Assembly (NCBI GenBank): GCA_029979325.1
Contig: JAPOHS010000045.1
Span: 1-7,571, forward strand
From: Pseudomonadota bacterium
Lineage (GTDB): Bacteria > Pseudomonadota > Gammaproteobacteria > UBA11654
Direction of reading: 5' to 3'
Length of the DNA: 7,571 nt
Position numbers and translations under genes: made by a program
Notes under the pieces: model-generated
What the model saw: the letters and a program-made list of their open reading frames with translations, nothing else
Database searches by the model: none
Told to the model about the DNA's origin: nothing
Shown here: in pieces, positions 1 to 6,027 of the stretch
Layout of the letters: every line of letters begins with the position of its first letter
Position numbering within the stretch: the first letter of the stretch is position 1

Positions 1-290
1 ATGCCTGACTCATCTTTGTGAATATTAGCAACCGCCAAGCCCTTTTCAGCCATATCGATTCCATGAACCTCAGAAGCAACACTCGCCAGTGATTCGGTGA
101 GTATTCCGCCTCCACATCCAACATCAATGGCTTTTTTTCCTTCTAAATTACAATTTGCTCGTATGTATTCGAAACGAAGTGGGTTGAGTTTATGGAGTGG
201 CGCAAAGCTACCGTGTGGATTCCACCATTCCTTGGCTAAATCATTGAACTTATCCACTTCGTCAGTATTGATATTATCTCTCTCATCCAT
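1..290 (-). CDS. ubiG: UbiG, ubiquinone biosynthesis O-methyltransferase (N-terminal part)
   Basis: UbiG is an S-adenosylmethionine-dependent methyltransferase that performs both O-methylation steps of ubiquinone synthesis, acting at the inner membrane. The window holds the first 96 codons; the C-terminal part lies beyond base 1. Visible family signatures are WWNPHGSFAPLHKLNPLR (residues 22-39), matching the conserved UbiG N-terminal segment, and the SAM-binding motif I DVGCGGGIL (56-64), followed by the acidic residue at the end of strand 2 in HGID (76-79). The start ATG at 290-288 is chosen because no in-frame ATG lies upstream before the sequence becomes non-coding, and AAGGA sits 10 nt upstream. 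The gene diverges from gyrA, the arrangement also found in E. coli. The identification is secure; only the missing C-terminus is unseen. Confidence 0.95.
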   Translation of the reverse strand, partial: MDERDNINTDEVDKFNDLAKEWWNPHGSFAPLHKLNPLRFEYIRANCNLEGKKAIDVGCGGGILTESLASVASEVHGIDMAEKGLAVANIHKDESG

Positions 291-300
291 TGATGATAAA

Positions 301-305
301 TCCTT
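301..305 (-). promoter_or_regulatory. Shine-Dalgarno site of ubiG
   Basis: On the minus strand the sequence reads AAGGA, ten bases before the ubiG ATG at 290. It is the only clear Shine-Dalgarno match in front of any gene start in this window, and it supports the chosen ubiG start. Confidence 0.6.
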
Positions 306-345
306 ATTTAATAGGGTTTTTAAACGTAAAAAACCATTAATGATG

Positions 346-354
346 TGTTAAAAT
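346..354 (+). promoter_or_regulatory. Candidate extended -10 element for gyrA
   Basis: The sequence TGTTAAAAT fits an extended -10 (TG, one base, then TAAAAT). It would place the start of transcription near 361, about 73 nt before the gyrA ATG. The -35 position shows no consensus, which extended -10 promoters can tolerate. A competing candidate is TACAAT at 396-401, which would give a leader of about 26 nt. The element overlaps the ubiG -10 candidate on the other strand. Confidence 0.22.
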
Positions 355-358
355 TATA
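353..358 (-). promoter_or_regulatory. Candidate -10 element for ubiG
   Basis: The minus strand reads TATAAT here, a perfect match to the sigma-70 -10 consensus, with TG immediately before it. Transcription would start near base 346, giving a leader of roughly 55 nt before the ubiG ATG. No recognisable -35 hexamer lies 16-18 bp upstream, so this call rests on the -10 match and on position alone. In DNA this AT-rich, chance matches are common. Confidence 0.35.
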
Positions 359-433
359 CATAGATATTCATACATATACCCGTGTATTGAAAAGCTACAA
401 TTTAATATTCGAAAAAATAAACCAGTTAGTGCC

Positions 434-2962
434 ATGACAGATAAAATTTCTCAAATTAATTTAGAAGATGAAATGAAGAAATCCTATCTGGATTATGCAA
501 TGAGTGTCATTATTGGACGCGCCTTGCCTGATGTCAGAGACGGATTAAAGCCAGTACATAGAAGAGTGCTGTATGCAATGAAGGTACTTGGCAATGATCA
601 TACAAAACCATATAAAAAATCTGCCAGAATTGTTGGTGATGTGATCGGTAAATATCACCCTCATGGAGACAGCGCTGTCTATGAAACCATAGTAAGAATG
701 GCTCAAGATTTTTCACTGAGATACACACTTGTTGATGGTCAAGGAAACTTTGGATCAATCGATGGAGATCGAGCAGCAGCAATGCGATACACAGAAGTCA
801 GGATGGAGAAGATCACACAAGAACTTCTTGCTGATATCGATAAGGATACGGTCGACTTTATTCCAAACTATGATGAATCCGAAGAAGAGCCTGCGGTTCT
901 TCCAACTCGATTACCGAATTTATTGATCAATGGCTCTGCTGGAATTGCAGTCGGTATGGCCACCAACATTCCTCCGCATAACCTAAAAGAAATCATAGAT
1001 GGATGCCTATTTATACTGGACAATGATCAAGCCAACATTGATGACCTAATCAAACTCATTCCTGCTCCAGATTTTCCAACTGCTGCCACGATCCATGGTA
1101 TCGATGGCATCAAACAAGCCTATGAAACTGGAAGAGGGAAGGTGCACGTAAGAGCAAAAACTTCAATTGAGGAAAATGGAGACCGCGAATCAATTGTTGT
1201 TTCTGAGCTTCCTTACCAAGTCAATAAAGCCAGACTAATCGAAAAAATTGCTGAACTGGTCAGAGACAAGAAAATAGAAGGCATTTCTGAAATTCGAGAT
1301 GAATCTGATAAAGATGGACTGAGGGTTGTGATCGATCTCAAAAGGGGAACTGTTTCAGATGTGCTTTTAAATAACTTATATAAGCAAACTCTCTTGGAGA
1401 GCACATTCTCTATCAATATGGTAGCTCTTTCTAATGGACAACCGAAACTGATGAATCTTAAAGAAATGCTTGACGCTTTCTTATCGCATAGACGTGATGT
1501 GGTTACCAAGAGAACCATCTATGAACTTAATCGATCCATCAATAGGGCTCATATATTAGAGGGTCAAACCATAGCTCTCACAAATATTGATGAAATGATT
1601 GCCATCATTAAGAAATCTAAAACACCTGCGGAAGCCCAAAAAGCATTGGTTTCTAAATTATGGAAAGTTGGAAAAGTCAAAGAAATGTTGAAGAAAGCTG
1701 GAAATGTTTCCACCATTCCTAAACACCTTTTGAATATTGAAAACTTTGGTATTGAAAAAAGCAAATACAGGCTTTCTTCAGAACAAGCCAAAGCCATACT
1801 TGATTTAAAACTGAATCGGTTAACCGGACTTGAACAAGAGAGCATTTTTAACGAATATTCCGATTTACTGGAGGACATCAAACGATTCACTTTAATTCTC
1901 TCTAATCCTGATGAGTTGACATCTGTTATTAGAGATGAGCTCATTGAGACACAGAAGACGTATGGTGATGAAAGAAGAACAGAAATCGTCGAATTCTATT
2001 CAGACCTTACGGATGAAGATCTTATACCTGAAGAAGACCTCATCGTGACTTTATCAAAAGAAGGGTATGCAAAAACACAACCACTCGACACTTATCAAGC
2101 ACAGAACCGAGGGGGTACTGGTAAGCGAGCAGCATCATTGAAAGATGAAGACTTTGTCTCAAAACTATTTGTAGCCAATACACATGACACTTTGTTGTGC
2201 TTCTCCAGTTATGGGAAAGTCTACTGGATTAAAGTATACCGTCTTCCTAGAGGTGGAAGGAATGCAAAAGGTAGGCCCATAGTTAATCTGTTGCCGTTAG
2301 ATAAGGATGAGAGAATTCAGGCAGTTCTTCCTGTGAAAGAGTTCAATGATGATCAATTTATATTCATGGCGACTGAGACAGGAAGCGTTAAGAAGACAAA
2401 ATTATCCGCTTATTCTAGACCGATGAAATCAGGCATAAAAGCAATCAAACTCAGGGATGGAGATCGCGTTGTCAACGCTGAGATCACTGATGGATCCAAA
2501 GAAATCATGTTGTTTTCAAATTCTGGCAAATCAATCCGATTCAAAGAATCTGATGCGAGACCCATGGGCAGAGTCTCCCAAGGTGTCAGAGGCATGCGAA
2601 TTGAAAAAGACCAAAAAATTATTTCCCTGGTGGTCCTTGAAGAGGGAAATATCCTTGTGGCAACTCAAAATGGTTATGGCAAACAGACATTAAAAGATGA
2701 ATTTTCCATTCAGAATAGGGGCGGTAAAGGTGTTATTGCAATCCAAACATCTAATAGGAATGGGAATTTGATCGGGGCAAAACAAGTCAGTACTGGTGAT
2801 GAAGTGATGTTCATCAGTACTTCTGGTAATCTCATTCGAACTCGTATTGATGATATATCTGTCATAGGTAGAAATACTCAAGGTGTTAGGCTTATCAGGC
2901 TATCAGAAGATGATAACCTGTTGGGAATGGAGAAAGTCATCAGCGAAGATGAAGACGAATAA
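434..2962 (+). CDS. gyrA: GyrA, DNA gyrase subunit A
   Basis: GyrA is the breakage-reunion and DNA-wrapping subunit of gyrase, which forms an A2B2 complex with GyrB and introduces negative supercoils using ATP. The 842-residue product aligns along its length with E. coli GyrA (875 residues). The N-terminal winged-helix and tower region (about 1-515) contains [10 protein letters not shown] (17-26), the quinolone-resistance segment with D79, S80 and E84, and catalytic R118-Y119. The C-terminal beta-pinwheel (about 520-830) carries a GyrA box at 557-563 (QNRGGTG) and a second box-like motif, QNRGGKG, at 760-766. The GyrA box and its match in the pinwheel separate it from ParC. The start at 434 fits the family N-terminus although no Shine-Dalgarno sequence precedes it. 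The C-terminal acidic tail is reduced to SEDEDE. It is probably the first gene of the plus-strand operon. Confidence 0.98.
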   Translation: MTDKISQINLEDEMKKSYLDYAMSVIIGRALPDVRDGLKPVHRRVLYAMKVLGNDHTKPYKKSARIVGDVIGKYHPHGDSAVYETIVRMAQDFSLRYTLVDGQGNFGSIDGDRAAAMRYTEVRMEKITQELLADIDKDTVDFIPNYDESEEEPAVLPTRLPNLLINGSAGIAVGMATNIPPHNLKEIIDGCLFILDNDQANIDDLIKLIPAPDFPTAATIHGIDGIKQAYETGRGKVHVRAKTSIEENGDRESIVVSELPYQVNKARLIEKIAELVRDKKIEGISEIRDESDKDGLRVVIDLKRGTVSDVLLNNLYKQTLLESTFSINMVALSNGQPKLMNLKEMLDAFLSHRRDVVTKRTIYELNRSINRAHILEGQTIALTNIDEMIAIIKKSKTPAEAQKALVSKLWKVGKVKEMLKKAGNVSTIPKHLLNIENFGIEKSKYRLSSEQAKAILDLKLNRLTGLEQESIFNEYSDLLEDIKRFTLILSNPDELTSVIRDELIETQKTYGDERRTEIVEFYSDLTDEDLIPEEDLIVTLSKEGYAKTQPLDTYQAQNRGGTGKRAASLKDEDFVSKLFVANTHDTLLCFSSYGKVYWIKVYRLPRGGRNAKGRPIVNLLPLDKDERIQAVLPVKEFNDDQFIFMATETGSVKKTKLSAYSRPMKSGIKAIKLRDGDRVVNAEITDGSKEIMLFSNSGKSIRFKESDARPMGRVSQGVRGMRIEKDQKIISLVVLEEGNILVATQNGYGKQTLKDEFSIQNRGGKGVIAIQTSNRNGNLIGAKQVSTGDEVMFISTSGNLIRTRIDDISVIGRNTQGVRLIRLSEDDNLLGMEKVISEDEDE
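623..742 (+). other. Quinolone-resistance-determining region of gyrA
   Basis: These codons (64-103) correspond to E. coli GyrA 67-106. The E. coli hot-spot residues Ser83 and Asp87 are Ser80 (AGC) and Glu84 (GAA) here. Serine at the first site is the usual sensitive state. Glutamate at the second is an acidic residue found naturally in many bacteria, so it does not by itself indicate resistance. No classical resistance substitution is seen. Confidence 0.85.
667..680. repeat. Perfect 14-bp palindrome inside gyrA
   Basis: AGACAGCGCTGTCT reads the same on both strands, with no spacer. It covers the end of codon G78 through V82, including the Asp79-Ser80-Ala81 codons of the quinolone-resistance region. 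The conserved GDSAV residues partly force the base choice, so it may have no function of its own. Confidence 0.75.
2102..2122 (+). other. GyrA box (QNRGGTG) codons
   Basis: Residues 557-563 stand where the seven-residue GyrA box of the first pinwheel blade is expected; E. coli has QRRGGKG. The central RGG and final G are kept. Positions 2 and 6, which are often basic, are Asn and Thr. The following KR (564-565) keeps some positive charge nearby. The box is needed for DNA wrapping in studied gyrases. Confidence 0.85.
2711..2731 (+). other. Second GyrA-box-like motif (QNRGGKG)
   Basis: Residues 760-766 lie in a later blade of the C-terminal pinwheel, where E. coli GyrA has the diverged KSRATKG. 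Here the motif is close to the full box consensus. From memory, NRGGKG-like sequences also occur at this site in several other bacterial GyrA proteins, so it is likely an ancestral blade repeat and not a new insertion. Confidence 0.7.
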
Positions 2963-2964
2963 GT

Positions 2965-4041
2965 ATGTCGAAAAATATTTTCAACTTCTCTGCAGGTCCT
3001 GCATTAATTCCTGACTCAGTCATAGATAAAATCCATAAAGGACTTGATGATTTTGATCGCGAAATGTCAATCGTTGAAATATCACACAGAAGTGAGGCTT
3101 TTAAAGATTTTGCAATTTCATCCGAATCTTCATTAAGAAACTTATTAAATATCAGTGATGAGTACTCAATTCTCTTTGTTCAGGGTGGTGCAACGCATCA
3201 GTTTGCACTCATCCCCATGAACTTTTCGAGAAATGGAGTACTTGATTATCTTGTAACTGGAGCTTGGTCAAAAAAGGCTTGTGCATATGCAAGCAAGATA
3301 TCTGATGTCAATGTAGTTTCTGATTCATCCTCAAATAACTTTACAGATATAGAAGACCCTAAAACATGGAGAATTTCAAACAAGGCTGATTACTTTTTTT
3401 ACTGCGCCAATGAAACAGTCCATGGACTAGAAATACATGATCCAATCGAAACAAACTCGCCAGTCATATGTGACATGTCTTCAACAATTGCCTCAAGACC
3501 CATAGATATTGATAAGTATGATTTAATTTTTGCTGGCGCTCAGAAAAACCTGGGCATAGCTGGTGTCACTATTGTCATTGTTAAAAATGAACTGTTGTCA
3601 AAAACAAACAAAGAATTATTGCCAATAATGGATTACTCGGCTCATGCTGAGGATGCTTCAATGTTGAACACTTCTCCAGTTTTCTCTTGGTATGTATCGG
3701 GTTTAATTTTTGAATGGATTCATGAACAAGGCGGTGTTGAAAAAATGGCTCAAATGAATAAATCAAAATCGGATCTCCTATACGATTATATTGATCAATC
3801 AAATTTTTATTCCAATCCAGTCTCAAAACCATATAGATCTTGGATGAATATACCTTTTACCCTCTCTAGAGAAGACCTTGATGATGAATTTCTACAATGT
3901 GCAGAAGAAGAGGGGCTTTTAAATCTGAAAGGCCACAGAACCGTTGGAGGAATGCGTGCAAGTGTGTACAATGCGATGCCAATCGAAGGAATTAAGAAAT
4001 TAATTTCCTTCATGGATGAATTTGCAAAGTTACACGAATGA
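2965..4041 (+). CDS. serC: SerC, phosphoserine aminotransferase
   Basis: SerC is a cytosolic PLP-dependent class V aminotransferase. It converts 3-phosphohydroxypyruvate and glutamate to 3-phosphoserine and 2-oxoglutarate; in gammaproteobacteria it usually also serves the analogous step of pyridoxal phosphate synthesis. The 358-residue product has the family's usual length. It opens with NFSAGPALIP (7-16) and carries SHR (40-42) with substrate-binding Arg42, GGATHQF in the cofactor-phosphate region, and the PLP-binding lysine K194 in FAGAQKNLG. The C-terminal KGHRTVGGMRASVYNAM holds the second conserved substrate-binding region. The ATG lies 2 nt after the gyrA stop with no good Shine-Dalgarno sequence, which suggests translational coupling to gyrA. 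The next gene encodes the preceding enzyme of serine synthesis. The function is secure. Confidence 0.97.
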   Translation: MSKNIFNFSAGPALIPDSVIDKIHKGLDDFDREMSIVEISHRSEAFKDFAISSESSLRNLLNISDEYSILFVQGGATHQFALIPMNFSRNGVLDYLVTGAWSKKACAYASKISDVNVVSDSSSNNFTDIEDPKTWRISNKADYFFYCANETVHGLEIHDPIETNSPVICDMSSTIASRPIDIDKYDLIFAGAQKNLGIAGVTIVIVKNELLSKTNKELLPIMDYSAHAEDASMLNTSPVFSWYVSGLIFEWIHEQGGVEKMAQMNKSKSDLLYDYIDQSNFYSNPVSKPYRSWMNIPFTLSREDLDDEFLQCAEEEGLLNLKGHRTVGGMRASVYNAMPIEGIKKLISFMDEFAKLHE

Positions 4042-4042
4042 A

Positions 4043-5206
4043 ATGTACAAAATCTTAAAGCTCAACAACATTGCCCAAGAAGGTCTAAGCATATTTGGCT
4101 CTAGCGAATATCATTGTGGCGATGATGTCACAAATCCGGATGCAATCATTCTGCGCTCTCATGATATGCATGATATGGATATATCGAAAGATCTTAAAGC
4201 CGTCGGGCGAGCAGGTTCAGGAGTCAACAATATCCCCATTGATAAATACACCGAACATGCAATTCCAGTTTTTAATGCGCCAGGGGCTAACTCTAACGCA
4301 GTGAAAGAGCTCGTTTTAGCCTCGATACTCATTGCTGCAAGAAACATACACAGTGCTATCAAGTATGTTGAAATGGTCAAAAATTCTGAGAATCTAGAAA
4401 ATGATATTGAGCAAGGAAAAAAAGAATATGTTGGTTTTGAGTTACCTACAAAAACACTCGGTGTTATAGGCCTGGGCCAGATTGGTGTTAAAGTTGCCAA
4501 TGCAGCTTATGACCTTGGGATGAATGTAATTGGTTATGATCCTCTTATTACGGTTGATAATGCTATTAATCTTCAGCCCGGAGTTCAAAACGTCAATGAT
4601 TTAAAAGAGTTACTTGCTGAATCAAATATCATCACCGTTCATATCCCGCATAAGAAAGAAACCGAAAATTTTATTGGTGACAATGAAATAAAACAACTCA
4701 AGGATGGGGCAATTATTATCAATCTATCCAGAGAAGCTATTGTGGATACTGATGCTGTTTTAAAATACCTGGATTCAAAAAAGATCAAAACTTACGTGAC
4801 TGATTTCCCAAATGAAGAAATGATCAACCATAAGGATGTACTTGTAATGCCTCATTTAGGTGCATCCACTAAGGAGGCTGAGATCAATTGTGCAGTGATG
4901 GTTGCAAACAGTCTTAAGTCTTATCTTGAGACCGGCAATATATTGAATTCTGTAAATTTCCCAGATGTCAAATTAAGCCTCAACTCACCACATCGACTGA
5001 CAATTGTGAACAAGAACATGCCAAACATCATAGGGCAATTCACATCCATCTTGGGAAATTCAGGAATCAACATCGATGACCTCTCACATAAGGTATTGGC
5101 AGAAATTGGGTATACTATCCTAAATGTTGATAAGCCAGTTCCAGAAAGTGTTTTACATGAGATATCTGGTATAGATGGCGTCATGAAAACCAATATACTT
5201 TTTTAA
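4043..5206 (+). CDS. serA: SerA-type D-3-phosphoglycerate dehydrogenase with ACT domain
   Basis: This enzyme should oxidise 3-phosphoglycerate to 3-phosphohydroxypyruvate with NAD+, the first step of serine synthesis, supplying the substrate of the adjacent SerC. Numbering from the 4043 ATG gives 387 residues. Visible features are GRAGSGVNNI near the N-terminus, the Rossmann motif GLGQIG (143-148), the acidic residue of GYDP, and the catalytic Arg230 (LSRE), Glu258 (DFPNEE) and His271 (PHLGAST). A C-terminal ACT domain (about 315-387) suggests amino-acid feedback, serine being the likely effector. An in-frame ATG at 4016 would add nine residues and overlap serC by 26 nt. I prefer 4043 because MYKILKLNNI matches the usual start of this short subfamily and falls 1 nt after the serC stop. 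The DFP motif and length differ from the 410-residue E. coli SerA. A related 2-hydroxyacid dehydrogenase is possible, but context favours SerA. Confidence 0.9.
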   Translation: MYKILKLNNIAQEGLSIFGSSEYHCGDDVTNPDAIILRSHDMHDMDISKDLKAVGRAGSGVNNIPIDKYTEHAIPVFNAPGANSNAVKELVLASILIAARNIHSAIKYVEMVKNSENLENDIEQGKKEYVGFELPTKTLGVIGLGQIGVKVANAAYDLGMNVIGYDPLITVDNAINLQPGVQNVNDLKELLAESNIITVHIPHKKETENFIGDNEIKQLKDGAIIINLSREAIVDTDAVLKYLDSKKIKTYVTDFPNEEMINHKDVLVMPHLGASTKEAEINCAVMVANSLKSYLETGNILNSVNFPDVKLSLNSPHRLTIVNKNMPNIIGQFTSILGNSGINIDDLSHKVLAEIGYTILNVDKPVPESVLHEISGIDGVMKTNILF

Positions 5207-5208
5207 TT

Positions 5209-6027
5209 ATGCGTGTTTCATATCTAGGGCCAAAGGGATCATTCACCCAAATTGCTTTAATTAAGTATTTTGGTGAGGATTTTGATCAAGTTCCTCAGAA
5301 AAAAATAGAAGATGTTTTTAGAAGTGTCGAATTGAATGATTCGGACTATGGGATAGTTCCTATTGAAAATTCTTTTGAGGGCTCAGTAAATAATACCCAC
5401 GACTTATTGATTGGTTCAGATATCCAGATTTATGATGAGATACAAGTGAGAATCAATCAATGCCTGATTGCAAAAACGAATGATATCAGTCAAATAGAAA
5501 TGATTTATTCACATCCACAGTCTTTTGGACAGTGTCAGAGTTGGTTAAAATCAAATCTATCCGATGCTAAATTAATACCAGTTTTCAGTAATTCAGAAGG
5601 TGCCGAAAAAATCACCTCAAACAATGAAGCGTGTATCGGTTCAAAAACACTCACGAGTTTATATGGGTTAAATTTACTCAGTGAAAACATCGAAGACTCA
5701 GAAGATAATACCACTCGATTTGTGATTTTAAGTCATGAACAACAGGACAAACTGGATAACAGCAAGATTTCCATGATAATCACTCCGCCAAATAGTGATG
5801 CATCTGGATCATTGTATAATCTCCTAAAACCGTTCGCTTCTGAAGAAGTCAATCTTTTGAGAATTGAATCTCGACCATCCAGAGGCCAATTATGGAGCTA
5901 TGTTTTTTTTATAGACTGTGAAGGGCATATTGGCGATGAGAACATCCAAAATGCAATTGCCTCTCTCAATGATCAGAATATAAATGTCAAGATTCTGGGC
6001 TCTTATCCCAGTTATAAAAGTTCATGA
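5209..6027 (+). CDS. pheA: PheA, monofunctional prephenate dehydratase with ACT domain
   Basis: The product converts prephenate to phenylpyruvate, the committed step of phenylalanine synthesis, in the cytosol. The 272 residues begin directly with the dehydratase domain (VSYLGPKGSFTQIA, 3-16). The domain includes GIVPIENSFEGSV and the catalytic TRF motif (169-171), and ends near residue 180. An ACT domain follows (about 192-268) with the phenylalanine-binding ESRP (220-223). The usual GALV/GALY motif is GSLY (200-203), preceded by Ser instead of Pro. Compared with the roughly 365-386-residue P-proteins of E. coli and Pseudomonas, the N-terminal AroQ chorismate mutase domain is absent, and no remnant is visible because serA ends 2 nt upstream. 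No Shine-Dalgarno sequence precedes the start. The stop codon overlaps the aroA start as ATGA. Feedback inhibition by phenylalanine is expected from the ACT domain but not proven. Confidence 0.95.
   Translation: MRVSYLGPKGSFTQIALIKYFGEDFDQVPQKKIEDVFRSVELNDSDYGIVPIENSFEGSVNNTHDLLIGSDIQIYDEIQVRINQCLIAKTNDISQIEMIYSHPQSFGQCQSWLKSNLSDAKLIPVFSNSEGAEKITSNNEACIGSKTLTSLYGLNLLSENIEDSEDNTTRFVILSHEQQDKLDNSKISMIITPPNSDASGSLYNLLKPFASEEVNLLRIESRPSRGQLWSYVFFIDCEGHIGDENIQNAIASLNDQNINVKILGSYPSYKSS

Larger units (their letters stand above)
291..433. other. Divergent ubiG-gyrA intergenic region
   Basis: This 143-bp AT-rich stretch separates the divergent starts of ubiG and gyrA, so it should carry promoters for both. 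It holds -10-like hexamers on each strand around 346-358 and another plus-strand TACAAT at 396-401. No good -35 match stands at the right spacing for any of them. An 8-bp palindrome CATTAATG lies at 335-342. I see no open reading frame here, no tRNA and no terminator-like hairpin followed by a T-run. Confidence 0.6.

Noticed and set aside
335..342. CATTAATG palindrome as an operator
   Set aside because: It is only eight bases in AT-rich DNA, with no second copy at a useful spacing.
97..351. 84-residue plus-strand open frame opposite ubiG
   Set aside because: It is antisense to a clearly conserved UbiG coding region, has no recognisable motif and no ribosome binding site.
683..685. Glu84 of GyrA as a quinolone-resistance mutation at the Asp87 position
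   Set aside because: Glutamate is a natural acidic residue at this site in many bacteria, and Ser80 is in the sensitive state.
1213..1944. Antisense open frames of 101 and 126 residues within gyrA
   Set aside because: They mirror a conserved gyrA frame; their composition (rich in Ser and Leu) is what the reverse complement of such coding gives, and no domain is recognisable.
3394..3400. T7 run in serC (with A7 runs in ubiG near 132-138 and in serA near 4417-4423) as programmed frameshift sites
   Set aside because: The reading frames continue intact with full-length family matches, and no alternative-frame product or stimulatory structure is visible.
4016..4042. Upstream in-frame start for serA at 4016, overlapping serC by 26 nt
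   Set aside because: The extra residues MNLQSYTNE do not resemble the family N-terminus, while MYKILKLNN from 4043 does; the 1-nt spacing also matches the other junctions. Not fully excluded.
4159..4500. 113-residue antisense open frame within serA
   Set aside because: It lies wholly opposite a strongly conserved dehydrogenase region and shows no family features.
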